This document shows positions 1 through 9,312 of a stretch of DNA of 64,000 nt, one piece after another. The notes under the pieces were generated by a model. The model did not search any database and had not been told where the DNA came from. It saw only the letters and a program-made list of their open reading frames with translations. Both the position numbers and the translations under genes were made by a program. How positions within the stretch are numbered: the first letter of the stretch is position 1; every line of letters starts with the position of its first letter. Location: the NCBI GenBank assembly GCA_016704305.1, contig JADJAL010000013.1, forward strand, positions 1-64,000, read 5' to 3'. Origin of the DNA: Haliea sp. (lineage in GTDB: Bacteria > Pseudomonadota > Gammaproteobacteria > Pseudomonadales > Halieaceae).

Positions 1-684
1 CTCGCCGCGCATCCTGGTCGGCGTGAGCGATGCGGATAACGTGTCCCTGCTCATTGACCTCGGCTTCAACGGCTCCGTTGCGATACCGATGGCGCTGCTG
101 GAAAGCGCCGGTGATCGCATCGCCGACACGGCGCCGACTGAAGTGGGACAGGCGTCGTCGACAGTGTTCGGCAACAAGCCGTCGGAAGTGCGCATTGCCC
201 GGCTGCGTGAATTGCGCATTGGCGATCTGCACCTGCAGGATTTTCCCGTCGTCACCGGGACGGCCGTGTCCGATTTCCATGTCGGGATCGAATTCCTGCG
301 CCATTTCCGCGTGACGCTCGACTGGGTAAACAACGATCTTTACCTTGAGCGCCGCGAATCGCATAGCGCACTCTACGCCGACTTTGCGACGTATGGCTTC
401 TTACCGCGACTGAAAGATGGCCAGCTGGTTGTCAGCGCGCTCTGGCACGCAAGTTCCGCCGAGAACGCCGGGCTGAAACTCGGCGATCAATTGCGGAGAT
501 CAATGGGCGGGACACCACGGCGCCCGATTTCTGAGACGGTCTGCAACCTGTTGAACTGACTGGGGCAGTTCGGCTCGAGGATGCCCCGATCTCCGTTACG
601 CGCCTGCGCGACGGCAAGCGCGAAACTGTGCGTGTCGAGCGGATGCCTTTGGTTACTGATGAGTTGATAAGCGGCAGGCAGTGA
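1..684 (+). pseudogene. Aspartyl protease-like / PDZ protein, 5'-partial and frame-disrupted
   Basis: The open frame is already running at the window edge, so the N-terminus lies outside. The first part carries a retropepsin-like D-x-G motif (LIDLGFNGS) followed by a hydrophobic strand. The second part (after about position 400) is a PDZ domain: AENAGLKLGD, then EINGRD, then a terminal strand rich in RDGKRETV. These PDZ pieces sit in different frames. A base appears missing near 494, one extra near 520 and one missing near 553; the last piece ends at a TGA at 682-684. A periplasmic or membrane-bound PDZ protease-like protein is inferred. Whether it is truly broken or mis-sequenced cannot be decided, but many genes in this window have the same kind of indel. 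Confidence 0.6.
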
Positions 685-766
685 GGGCGACAGGGAAGCG
701 AGGAACGGATTGCCAAGTTCCAGCTTGCAGGTGTTGTATGCACTAATCGTGGTGCGTCACTGAGTT

Positions 767-1183
767 TTATGCAGCTCCGGCGACACCCGCACGACCGCCG
801 GAGGTTCTGGCCAGTCGCCATTCCTCAAAGCCAAAGCCTGCGGCAAGCAGCAAATTCAGGGCGGTATACACATTGATGGGGAACAGGAACATCAGCGCAA
901 CGGCGTAGTACACGAAGCTGATGGCGAGCGCGCGGCGAAAGGGCAAGCGCAGCGCGCACAGCCAGACCAGCACGATCATCCAGGTCGCCTTGCTGAAGTA
1001 CACCAGCTTGGCGACCGCCAGATGCGCTTCGGCGCTGTCGCCCTGCGCGTATTTTGCAAACACGGCGAAGTCGTCGCCCATCCAGAAATTCCACTCAAAC
1101 CGCAGGTGCGTAACCGTGTAACACAGCAGGAACAGGCCATACATGGACAAAAAATCCCGCAGGATTGGCTGGCGCTTTTCCAT
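767..1183 (-). CDS. Small multi-pass membrane protein of unknown function
   Basis: This is a 138-residue protein starting at an ATG preceded by a clear AGGAG ribosome binding site; the frame is open further upstream but has no comparable site. It shows about four hydrophobic segments (around residues 13-24, 60-78, 82-103 and 105-120) and ends in a short Arg/Gly-rich tail. I recognise no catalytic motif. It lies between the disrupted PDZ gene and another unknown membrane protein on the same strand. The start is fairly secure; the function is unknown. Confidence 0.6.
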   Translation of the reverse strand: MEKRQPILRDFLSMYGLFLLCYTVTHLRFEWNFWMGDDFAVFAKYAQGDSAEAHLAVAKLVYFSKATWMIVLVWLCALRLPFRRALAISFVYYAVALMFLFPINVYTALNLLLAAGFGFEEWRLARTSGGRAGVAGAA

Positions 1184-1359
1184 CGTCTCGCTCCTCTGAT
1201 CGGGCGCTTTGCTGCCAAAAGGATCGCACGCAAGCGTATCACGAGGCAAACGCCGCTCCGCAAAGCCTGAAGCGACGCCATACACTTTTTTGTATTCGCG
1301 TGTTGTTGGCCCTGTACCGGGTATTCGACAACGCTACTCGTGCACTTCAGGCGTCCACT

Positions 1360-2007
1360 CTAGTCTTCAATTCCACGCGCGGGCTTGAGCAGGAATGCAT
1401 CCAGCAGCGCAGTAATCGCCACCAGCAACAGCGCCAACAGTAATCGTGGATCGCCCAGGTTGAGCTGGGGTTCGATCGGGAAGGCGATGGTTTTCGTCAG
1501 TGATGCAATCTTGAAATGGTGTGGACCCTTGAACGTCGGGTCGATGACGATGTCCATCAGCGTGCGCCGGCTGCGGTAGCGCACCACCGCGCCGCTCTGC
1601 CACTGTTCCGCGTTGTCTATCCCGACGACGTCTATCGCACTGAACGCCGCGTCGCCGACCAGCACCGGGTGACAGGCGCGCCGCAACAGGGCGGGCAGCA
1701 TATGCGCCATATAGCGCGCCATGAGTTGCTCTCCGGTCTCGCCCGGTTCGGCGCCTGGCACGTCCGGCGGATCGGGGTTGAGGTCCAGCGCGTTGATCAT
1801 CAGGAGCTGCCTGCCAGTGTCTTCACGCATGAAGCGGGTCATGCTGGCGATGCGTTCTTCCGGCGCACCGTTGCTGCGCAGGGCGTCGACGTTCGCCTGT
1901 ATTTCAGCCTCGCTCAGCGGGCCGCCAAAATCGGTGTACCAGAGTGTGAATGCGGCGTAGATAACCGCCGGCACCAGCCAGAGTTTGGTTCGGGTTTTCA
2001 TCGTCAC
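1360..2007 (-). CDS. Membrane-anchored protein of unknown function
   Basis: This is a 215-residue protein with an N-terminal hydrophobic segment (residues 8-22, signal anchor or signal peptide) and a second strong membrane segment near the C-terminus (about residues 185-206), followed by a positively charged end. The roughly 160 residues between would form a soluble domain, most likely periplasmic. That domain is acidic and Pro-rich in places and contains a Cys (RRACHP). No known domain is recognised. It is on the same strand as the GST-like gene upstream, separated by only a short gap, so co-transcription is possible. Confidence 0.6.
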   Translation of the reverse strand: MTMKTRTKLWLVPAVIYAAFTLWYTDFGGPLSEAEIQANVDALRSNGAPEERIASMTRFMREDTGRQLLMINALDLNPDPPDVPGAEPGETGEQLMARYMAHMLPALLRRACHPVLVGDAAFSAIDVVGIDNAEQWQSGAVVRYRSRRTLMDIVIDPTFKGPHHFKIASLTKTIAFPIEPQLNLGDPRLLLALLLVAITALLDAFLLKPARGIED

Positions 2008-2033
2008 TGTCCTGCTAGCACTGCGTTATCGTG

Positions 2034-3077
2034 TTATTCGAGGTAATACGCCAGAACGTCCGTGCCTGCGAACTGCGCATGGATGCCAGGGTGGTCAGCG
2101 GCGCCCAGGCGCAGCAGTTCGTCCTGCACGTGCAGCCGCGCAAGATTGAGGCGACGTTGTGAACGCGCGCGGGTTGCGCCAAAACCGTAGTCATACTCGA
2201 AGTACTGCTCGCCTGCCAGGGCTGCGGCGATGTTGGGCCGCGCGTAGCGGAAGTAGCTGCGCGCGAAATACCCGATTACCGCCTGCAAGGATTGCGGCAC
2301 GTGGTCATCAGCCGGCCAAGACGGGCAATGGTCGGCGCTGCGTTCGAACACGCGCGCGGTGTACTGTTCAAGCATTGCGGCGTGCTTCCCGAGCCAGCTG
2401 CGCGGCGTGGGGTCAGTCAGGAAATGTGCCCTGCTGGCGCCAGCGAGTGCGAAGTCCGCAAGGCACGGCCGGGGGCCGAGCAGGAAATCAGCATTGGCGA
2501 AGTGCGTGGCGAGCGCGTCCAACAGGCGTGCAAAGTCGCCCTGCACCGCGCCCGCCTGGTCAGCGCCCACGCCATTGACCGCGCACGCATTCGCGCCGAA
2601 ACCCTCGTACATCATTGCCCCCATGGGCGCGTACTCGGCGAGTTCAGCCTCGCTCAAGGGCTGCTCGATCGAGCGGTCCAGCAACATGTTGGCGGCGAAA
2701 CGCGGACCTACCCACGCGACGTTATCCGGGTAGCACCAGCGTGAGTGCACCGCGTGCTTCGCCAGCCAGTGATTGCAGGCATCCTCAAGAATGAAGCAGC
2801 AGGCGCGCTGCATGGGCGTATCCGGGATCACCGGGCGCTCGCGGAAGCGGTCGTTCAGCAGCGGGCCAATGGCAATGGTGTCATGCAGCAGCCACTTTTC
2901 CGGCGTCAACAGCAGGGGAATGAAGTGCGTGCCGGCGCGCGCCTCCAGCTCTGCACCGCGCTCCTGTGTCTTGAACTGCCACCGCCAGGGGATTTGCTGG
3001 AAGCGCAACTGGGCCTCCAGCTTGCGCGTAAACAGGCTCAGCTCATTGCCGATGAGGGTATAAGTTCCTGAATACAT
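2034..3077 (-). CDS. Glutathione S-transferase-like protein
   Basis: The 347-residue protein begins with a thioredoxin-fold GST N-terminal domain: a beta-alpha start (YTLIGNELSLFTRKLEAQL), then a cis-Pro-type turn near FIPLL and a DTIAI segment where GSTs hold the glutathione gamma-glutamyl group. A longer all-helical C-terminal domain includes the common GST pattern FLLGPRPCLADFAL. It is longer than the usual 200-230 residues; the extra part is at the C-terminus. The substrate is unknown. It could be a detoxification enzyme or a non-catalytic GST-fold protein. Confidence 0.7.
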   Translation of the reverse strand: MYSGTYTLIGNELSLFTRKLEAQLRFQQIPWRWQFKTQERGAELEARAGTHFIPLLLTPEKWLLHDTIAIGPLLNDRFRERPVIPDTPMQRACCFILEDACNHWLAKHAVHSRWCYPDNVAWVGPRFAANMLLDRSIEQPLSEAELAEYAPMGAMMYEGFGANACAVNGVGADQAGAVQGDFARLLDALATHFANADFLLGPRPCLADFALAGASRAHFLTDPTPRSWLGKHAAMLEQYTARVFERSADHCPSWPADDHVPQSLQAVIGYFARSYFRYARPNIAAALAGEQYFEYDYGFGATRARSQRRLNLARLHVQDELLRLGAADHPGIHAQFAGTDVLAYYLE

Positions 3078-3149
3078 ACCGTGGATTCCACCCTGGGCTG
3101 GCGCGCAACAGGGGATAAGGTTTACATATTGGCATTTCTAGTGTCAATA

Positions 3150-3635
3150 TTATCGACGCCAAACGGCACAGCCTTTTTGCCCCGGCCCCGAACCGACACA
3201 CAGCTCGATTTCGCGCAGATCGTCCGCCGCACTGTCCTGCAACAATCGCTGCAGCAGGTAGTACGAGAACTCCTCTACCGTGGCATTGCGTATCGGCAGC
3301 ACCAGCGTATCGCAGCGCAAAAACAGCATCTCCTCACCCGCGAACTGCACGCGGTAATAAGCGCCCTGCTCCGTGATCACCTGGTGCGGCGAGTCGCCGG
3401 CGAGCAGCATGTATTCATCCAGCGCATTACACAGCACCGCGAGCCGGTTCTTGTACAGGTTGTAGTCCGCGGAGAAACCGTTGCCACCCATCGGCGCGAC
3501 AATTTTTGCCGACACTGAATAATTGTGGCCGTGCAGACGCTCCCGCTCGCTGGCGGAAAATATCGTGTAATGGGCGGCGGAAAACTTGTGGCTTTCCTTG
3601 TCGATGTACAGTGTGGTCAATTGTTCCATCGCCAC
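3150..3635 (-). CDS. 6-pyruvoyl-tetrahydropterin synthase family protein (PTPS-III-like motif)
   Basis: This is a 161-residue T-fold enzyme of the PTPS/QueD family. Zn-ligand histidines are seen in FSAAH (residue 22) and HGH (35 and 37), and a conserved Glu lies in the C-terminal part (LREIELCVG). The catalytic Cys that QueD and classic PTPS carry ahead of HGH is absent. The sequence there reads E-R-L-H-G-H, which fits the E-x-x-H-G-H motif described for PTPS-III enzymes that replace dihydroneopterin aldolase (FolB) in folate synthesis. Family membership is firm; the PTPS-III role is inferred from the motif. It is divergent from an SDR gene that could also act on pterins. Confidence 0.75.
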   Translation of the reverse strand: MAMEQLTTLYIDKESHKFSAAHYTIFSASERERLHGHNYSVSAKIVAPMGGNGFSADYNLYKNRLAVLCNALDEYMLLAGDSPHQVITEQGAYYRVQFAGEEMLFLRCDTLVLPIRNATVEEFSYYLLQRLLQDSAADDLREIELCVGSGPGQKGCAVWRR

Positions 3636-3746
3636 AGTTTAACCAAGGAGCAACTTGACGTCACTGCGGAAATCGCGGAGCCTCTTGCTCTGCAACAGGC
3701 ACCCCCGCCCGGCTTTCTCGCCCGAGCGACCCAAAGGATCCAGAGC

Positions 3747-4448
3747 ATGAAAGTAGCCATCATCACCGGCGCCAGCGTGGGTATCGGACGCGCCACTGCC
3801 GAGGCCTTCCTCGGCGAGGGCTTTGCCGTGTTCAACCTGGCGCGGCGCGCCTGCCCGATTGCAGCGGTCACCAATCTCACCTGTGATCTGGCCAATGCCG
3901 AGACCATTGACCGCTGCATTGACACGCTGCAGGCGACGCTGGCCCAAAGCAGCGAAATCGCGCTGGTGCACAACGCCAGCCAGATGCGCAAGGACAGCGC
4001 CGCCGCGTGCGACAGCGACAGCCTGCAGCAGGTGCTGGCGACCAACGTGGTGGCGATCAACAGCCTCAACCAGCGGCTGTTGCCGCTGATGCCGGCAGGT
4101 TCCAGCGTGCTCTATGTGGGTTCCACGCTGGCGGAGAAAGCCGTGCGCAACTCGTTCAGCTATGTGATCAGCAAACACGCGCAACTGGGCATGATGCGCG
4201 CGACCTGCCAGGACCTGATGGGCAGCGGTATTCACACCGCGATGATCTGCCCCGGTTTTACCGACACGGAGATGCTGCGCACGCATCTGGGCAGTGACCC
4301 GCAGTGGCGGCGGCAATCGCCGGCATGAACAGTTTCAGTCGCTTCATCGCGCCGGAGGAAATTGCCGAATTGATCCGCTGGGCGCACCACAACCCGGTGA
4401 TCAACGGCGCCGTACTGCATGCCAACCTCGGCCAGAAGGGAGAGCTGA
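3747..4448 (+). CDS. Short-chain dehydrogenase/reductase (SDR), frame-disrupted near the 3' end
   Basis: This is a classical SDR of about 233 residues. It has an N-terminal Rossmann motif (TGASVGIG, residues 7-14), an NAS-type segment (HNAS), a catalytic Ser (VGST) and Y-x-x-x-K (YVISK), then PGFTDTEM after the active site. The original frame runs into a stop at 4326-4328. The expected C-terminus (IAPEEIAELIRWAHHN...HANLGQ) continues in another frame after one base is lost in a C-run near 4298. A second compensating indel, one extra G near 4437, brings it back to a TGA just before the next gene. Both sites are homopolymers, so sequencing error is likely. Function is unknown; a pterin or carbonyl reductase is possible from its neighbour. 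Confidence 0.65.
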
Positions 4449-4454
4449 GAGGCG

Positions 4455-5597
4455 ATGATAGCCTCCAAATTACCCCGTGTGGGCACCACCATCTTCACGC
4501 AGATGTCGGCGCTGGCGCAGCAATGCAACGCACTGAACCTGTCGCAGGGCTTCCCCGATTTCCGACGCGCCCCAGGCACTGCTGGAGGCAATGGCAAGGC
4601 ACGTGCTGGGCGGCCACAACCAGTATGCGCCGATGGCGGGCGTGCTCGCTCTGCGCGAACAGATTGCCGCGCAGCTTAAGCGCCACCGGGGTATCACTTG
4701 CGATCCGGACAGCGAGATCACCGTGGTTCCCGGCGCGACTGAGGGGATCTATTGCGCAGTGATGGCCAGCGTTCGCGCGGGCGATGAAGTGATTGTGCTC
4801 GACCCCTGCTACGACAGCTATGAACCCGCCATTGTGCTGGCCGGTGGTCGCGCGGTGCACGTGCCGCTGACGCCACACAGCTTCCGCGTTGACTGGCAAC
4901 GGGTGGCAGCGGCCATCACGCCCCGCACCCGTCTGGTCATGGTCAACTCGCCGCACAATCCCTGCGGCGCGACGCTGTCTGACGACGACATGCGGCAACT
5001 GCAGTCGCTGGTGGAAGCACACAACCTGCTGGTGATCAGTGACGAGGTGTACGAGCACCTGGTGTTCGACGGGCAGCAGCACCACAGTGCGTTCCAATTC
5101 CCGCGCTGCGCCAGCGCAGCTTTGTGCTGTTCTCCTTCGGCAAGACCTTCAGCGTCACCGGCTGGAAGACGGGCTACTGCGTCGCGCCGCCGGCGCTGAC
5201 GGCGGAATTGCGCAAGGTGCACCAGTTCGTCTGTTTCGTCGCCGTCACCCCGGTGCAGCTTGCGGTGGCCGATTTCATGGCAGCGGAACCGGATTACCCG
5301 GCCACGCTGCCGGCGTTCTACCAGCGCAAGCGCGATCTGTTTTGCGACGCGCTCAAGTCCTCACGATTTGGGATCACACCCAGCGCCGGCACCTATTTCC
5401 AACTGCTGGACTACAGTGCGATAAGCCAATCGCCGGACCTGCAACTGGCCCAGGACTGGACCCGTGAGCACGGTGTCGCGTCCATTCCCATCTCCGTTTT
5501 TTATGAGGCGCCGCCCGAGCAGCACTACCTGCGCTTTTGCTTCGCCAAGCGCGATGAGGTGCTGCTGGAGGCGGCGGAACGACTATGCAAAATCTAA
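4455..5597 (+). CDS. PLP-dependent aminotransferase, methionine aminotransferase (YbdL)-like, frame-disrupted
   Basis: A fold-type I class I/II aminotransferase of about 380 residues, spread over three frames. Visible motifs are NLSQGFPDF at the N-terminus, NQYAPM, the glycine-loop region VVPGATEGI, NSPHNPCGA with the cofactor Asn, ISDEVYE with the Asp that pairs the PLP pyridine nitrogen, and SFGKTFSVTGWKTGY with the PLP-binding Lys. The first break (near 4562) fits one extra C; the second (near 5097) fits CCCC read as CCC. With these corrected the frame is continuous. It overlaps the downstream omega-amidase gene by 13 bases, as in methionine-salvage pairs where YbdL-type transaminases use glutamine or methionine with 2-oxo acids. 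Confidence 0.8.
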
Positions 5598-6355
5598 ACG
5601 TCACCCTCGTGCAGTGCGAACTGGCCTGGGAGCAACCCGAGGATAACCGCGCCCAGATCGGCGATATTATCGCCGGCATGGGCAGCGCCACCGACCTGAT
5701 CGTGCTGCCCGAGATGTTTACCACCGGCTTCTCGATGAACGCGCTGGCCAATGCGGAAGAACCCGGCGGGCCGACCGAGCAGTGGATGCTACAGCTGGCC
5801 CGCCAATACGATTGCGCGCTCACCGGCAGTATCGCGGTGCGTGTGGAACAGGGCGTCTACAATCGCATGCTGTTCGCCACCCCGGACGACGTGCGCATCT
5901 ACGACAAGCGCCACCTGTTCCGCATGGCCGGTGAAGACAAGCGCTACCAGCCGGGCGCCGAGCGGGTGATCGTGCCGTGGCGCGGTTGGCGCATCCTGCT
6001 GCAGGTGTGCTACGACCTGCGCTTTCCCATATTCAGCCGCAACCGCGAGGACTATGACCTGGCGCTGTATGTCGCCAACTGGCCGGCACAGCGCCGCTAT
6101 CACTGGCGCCAGTTGCTGATCGCCAGGGCGATTGAAAACCTCGCCTGCGTGGTCGGCGTCAATCGCATCGGCTCCGATGCCAGGGGACTGGATTACAGCG
6201 GCGACAGCCTGGCAATCGCGGGCGATGGCACGCTGCTGCTGGACAGACTGAACGACAGCGGCGCCGCACAGGTCGTGCTGGACGGCGCAGCCTTATTGCA
6301 CTATCGACAGGGTTTCCCCTGCCATCTCGATGCGGATCGCTTCCAGCTGGAGTGA
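5585..6355 (+). CDS. yafV: Nitrilase-superfamily omega-amidase (YafV-like)
   Basis: The 256-residue carbon-nitrogen hydrolase has the full catalytic set: Glu in LPEMFTTGF, Lys in YDKRHLF and Cys in QVCYDLRFP. The short length and FTTGFSM segment match YafV/omega-amidases, which hydrolyse 2-oxoglutaramate or 2-oxosuccinamate. The start overlaps the end of the aminotransferase gene, so translation is probably coupled. Together the two would transaminate with glutamine and then remove the omega-amide, which pulls the reaction forward. The amidase family is certain; the physiological role is inferred from the pairing. Confidence 0.85.
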   Translation: MQNLNVTLVQCELAWEQPEDNRAQIGDIIAGMGSATDLIVLPEMFTTGFSMNALANAEEPGGPTEQWMLQLARQYDCALTGSIAVRVEQGVYNRMLFATPDDVRIYDKRHLFRMAGEDKRYQPGAERVIVPWRGWRILLQVCYDLRFPIFSRNREDYDLALYVANWPAQRRYHWRQLLIARAIENLACVVGVNRIGSDARGLDYSGDSLAIAGDGTLLLDRLNDSGAAQVVLDGAALLHYRQGFPCHLDADRFQLE

Positions 6356-6406
6356 GTATCCTGGGTGACTGAACGCGCCACGCGGTTAGTGCGGACGGAG
6401 AATCAC

Positions 6407-7138
6407 TCACCAACCCAAGGCCTGTTTGACAAACGGGATGGACAGCGCGCGTTGCTGGGCGAGCGAGGCCGCATCGAGTTGATCCAGCACCGCCAGTAGC
6501 TGATCCATCGCGCGCGGCGCGCGACCAACAATGTAACTGGCGACCGCAGGCGGCAGCGACAGGCCCCTGCGCTGAGCGCGAAATTGCAGGATCGCGGACT
6601 TGTCCTCGTCATCACCCGCGACCAGCTGATAGACAATGCCCCAGGACAGGCGCGAGCGCAGGTCGGGGAGATTCACCGCCAGCGCGCGCGGCGCGGCGTC
6701 GCCTGCCACGACCAGCCGACATCCGCGCTGGTGCGCACTGTTATAGAGATTGAACAGCGCGAGCTCCCAGTCGGCATCGCCGAGCACCGCGTGCACATCG
6801 TCGAGGCACAGCCGGTCCAGGTTCTCCACCCCCTGCAACACGTCCGCCGGCGGATACTCGCGCAACTGTGCCAAAGGCAGATATAACGTGCGCGCCTGGG
6901 CGACATGGCAGCTCGCCTGCAACAGGTGGGATTTTCCGGTGCCGGGCGGTCCATACAAATAGATGATGGCTTCACCGCCGGTTTGCATCTGCGCTTGCAG
7001 CGCATCCACCAGCGGCAGCACCGACGGCAGCGCGAGAAAATTATCCAGCGTCGCATCGTCGCGCAATTGCACCGCCAGCGACAGCTGGTGCGGGTGGAGT
7101 GCCCCTGCGGTTTTGGCTTTGGAGTCTACTTCCGCCAC
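6407..7138 (-). CDS. hda: DnaA regulatory inactivator Hda
   Basis: This is a 243-residue DnaA-like AAA+ protein without a DNA-binding domain. The N-terminus has the beta-clamp-binding motif QLSLAV (residues 18-23). Walker A is GPPGTGKS (63-70), Walker B is LDDVHAV, and an arginine-rich sensor region follows. With DNA-loaded clamp it stimulates ATP hydrolysis on DnaA after replication starts (RIDA). It overlaps the upstream DUF2066 gene by 13 bases and so belongs to the same transcript. The order hda - DUF2066 divergent from purM - purN is common in gammaproteobacteria. Confidence 0.93.
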   Translation of the reverse strand: MAEVDSKAKTAGALHPHQLSLAVQLRDDATLDNFLALPSVLPLVDALQAQMQTGGEAIIYLYGPPGTGKSHLLQASCHVAQARTLYLPLAQLREYPPADVLQGVENLDRLCLDDVHAVLGDADWELALFNLYNSAHQRGCRLVVAGDAAPRALAVNLPDLRSRLSWGIVYQLVAGDDEDKSAILQFRAQRRGLSLPPAVASYIVGRAPRAMDQLLAVLDQLDAASLAQQRALSIPFVKQALGW

Positions 7139-8080
7139 TGGTAATTCAACTGCGCGCCTTCACCCGCCACCGGCAGCGGCACGAGCCGGTTATTCAGCGC
7201 GACAATAGCAGCGAGTTGTGTGGCGTCGACCTTTGCCTGCACGACGAAATCAACGCGATCGCCCTGTACCTGCTCCACATTGGCATAGTCGACCAGCTCC
7301 AGTTTTTCCAGCCAGCTGACGAGCGCCGCGTAATCCGCATAATTTGTGATGCCGGTAATCGACAGGCGCACACCGGCTCCCTTGCCACTGGTGGGCGCCA
7401 CGGCATAGCGCGATACCATATCCGTGGCGACGATATTGACGCCATTGCGCATGAAGTCCTGCACGTCGGGCACGGTCACGGAGCGGTTGATCTGCTCATT
7501 CTGGCGCAGGTAGCTCCAGTCACCGAGCGATTGTCCACCACTCGTTCTGGCGAGGCGCCCCACCAGTACATCCTGAACGTTGTAACGGGCCGAGGCCGCC
7601 AGTATCGTATTCGCATTCATTGCCCACGCGTCATCGATACTGATTGCAGCAGTGTCTGTCAGGTCGAAGACCGGTAACTGCACTGGAACACCGCGCCGTG
7701 AAAACTCTTCAAGCAGCCAATACGCCTCCTGCGGCGTGCCATCCTGGGTAACGAAGCGCCTGCCCTGTTCGTCCTCCACCACCACCCAGGCCAATACCCT
7801 GGGTCGATTGACCGTCCACAAGGGCGCACCGGACCGTTCCACCAGGCCAGTGACATCCGGGTCGCTGAACTCAAAGCGCAGTGAGAGCGGTGCCGCAGGG
7901 GGTTTACCCTGCACGTAGGCATACTGGCGCACGTGACCACGTGCATCCCCCAGGGCAGCAGCGACGGCCGGATTCTGCAGTACATCCCTGGTGCCCGAAA
8001 TCTTCACCAGCACCTGCGCCAGCCCCTGCCGGAACCAAGGCCAGCCACACCCACATCAGCGCCACACGCGTTCTTCTCAC
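7126..8080 (-). CDS. DUF2066 exported protein, N-terminal region disrupted
   Basis: The long frame from QVLVKISGTRDVL to the C-terminal NYQWRK matches DUF2066 proteins, which are secreted, of unknown function and usually next to hda and purM. That frame has a stop shortly upstream and no signal peptide. In another frame, a GTG preceded by GGGGGAG begins a convincing export signal (RRTRVALMWVWLALVPAG, from position 8080). Compared with the family, about 20 codons that should join signal peptide and domain seem missing, and the frame does not match. Either a small deletion or an assembly fault around 8010-8040 explains this. Domain identity is good; intactness is doubtful. Confidence 0.65.
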
Positions 8081-8271
8081 AGACGTCTCCCCCACTGTCT
8101 CGCACCTGCGCGCATTGTAGAAGAAAACCCGCGCGATGACACCGCGAGCGGCAATTCGGGAGTGCGCTTGCCAGGCATGCACGATAAAATGCTGGCCCCG
8201 CCCCGATCCACACTGGCACTGGCTTTATACCAAAGAGCGATAGCAATGAGACATACCAATGAGCTACAGCA

Positions 8272-9312
8272 ATGAGCGATGACAACGGCAAGAAGGCCCT
8301 CAGCTACAAGGATGCAGGTGTCAATATCGACGCCGGGAACGCGCTGGTCGAGCGCATCAAGGGTGTCTCGGCCCGCACCGCGCGACCGGAAGTACTCGGC
8401 GGGCTCGGCGGCTTTGGCGCGCTGTGCGAAATTCCCGCCGGCTACCGCCAGCCCGTTCTCGTATCGGGCACCGATGGCGTGGGTACCAAACTGCGCCTCG
8501 CAATGGATATGGGCATTCACGACACCATCGGCATTGACCTGGTTGCGATGTGCGTCAACGATCTGGTCGTGGCGGGTGCGGAACCGCTGTTCTTCCTCGA
8601 TTATTACGCCACAGGTGCGCTCAATGTCGATACGGCGGCAGCGGTCGTCACCGGTATCGGCAAGGGCTGCGAACTCGCCGGTTGCGCTCTGGTGGGCGGG
8701 GAAACCGCCGAAATGCCTGGCATGTACCACGGCGACGACTACGATCTGGCGGGATTTTGTGTCGGCGTGGTCGAAAAATCCGAGATCATCGACGGCAGCA
8801 AGGTGGTCCCCGGCGATACATTGATCGGCATCGCCAGCAGTGGCCCGCATTCCAACGGCTATTCGCTGATCCGCAAAATACTCGAAGTCAGCGGCGCTGA
8901 CCTGCAGCAGCCGCTGGATGGCACCACACTCGGGCAGGCATTGCTCACCCCCACCACGATTTACGTCAAGTCACTGCTCGCCCTGTTCACCGAAGTACCG
9001 GTGAAGGCGCTGTCCCATATCACTGGCGGCGGCCTGCTGGAGAACCTGCCGCGCGTGCTGCCAAAGAACTGCAACGCCTGTATCGACACCAATAGCTGGC
9101 AGTGGCCCGCCATCTTCCAGTGGCTGCAAGCCCAGGGCAATGTCGACACCACGGAGATGTACCGCACGTTCAACTGCGGCGTGGGCATGGTGCTGTGTGT
9201 TGCGCCGGAGCACGTCCACAGGGCGCTCTACCTGCTGAATGCCGGCGGGCACGAGGCCTGGGAAATCGGCCGCATCGCCGCCGGTGACAACAGGGTCGAA
9301 CTGCTGTCGTGA
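8272..9312 (+). CDS. purM: Phosphoribosylformylglycinamidine cyclo-ligase (AIR synthetase)
   Basis: This is a 346-residue PurM that closes FGAM to AIR with ATP in de novo purine synthesis. It has the family N-terminus [13 protein letters not shown], the ATP-binding [11 protein letters not shown], the [13 protein letters not shown] loop, [13 protein letters not shown] and [12 protein letters not shown]. The length is as in E. coli. Its 3' end overlaps purN by four bases (GTGA), so the two are translationally coupled. The start ATG has only a weak Shine-Dalgarno (GAG), but no better start exists. Confidence 0.95.
   Translation: MSDDNGKKALSYKDAGVNIDAGNALVERIKGVSARTARPEVLGGLGGFGALCEIPAGYRQPVLVSGTDGVGTKLRLAMDMGIHDTIGIDLVAMCVNDLVVAGAEPLFFLDYYATGALNVDTAAAVVTGIGKGCELAGCALVGGETAEMPGMYHGDDYDLAGFCVGVVEKSEIIDGSKVVPGDTLIGIASSGPHSNGYSLIRKILEVSGADLQQPLDGTTLGQALLTPTTIYVKSLLALFTEVPVKALSHITGGGLLENLPRVLPKNCNACIDTNSWQWPAIFQWLQAQGNVDTTEMYRTFNCGVGMVLCVAPEHVHRALYLLNAGGHEAWEIGRIAAGDNRVELLS

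Noticed and set aside
4304..4762. Separate gene downstream of the SDR
   Set aside because: Its first part is the SDR C-terminus in a shifted frame; the rest overlaps the aminotransferase and is unlike any protein.
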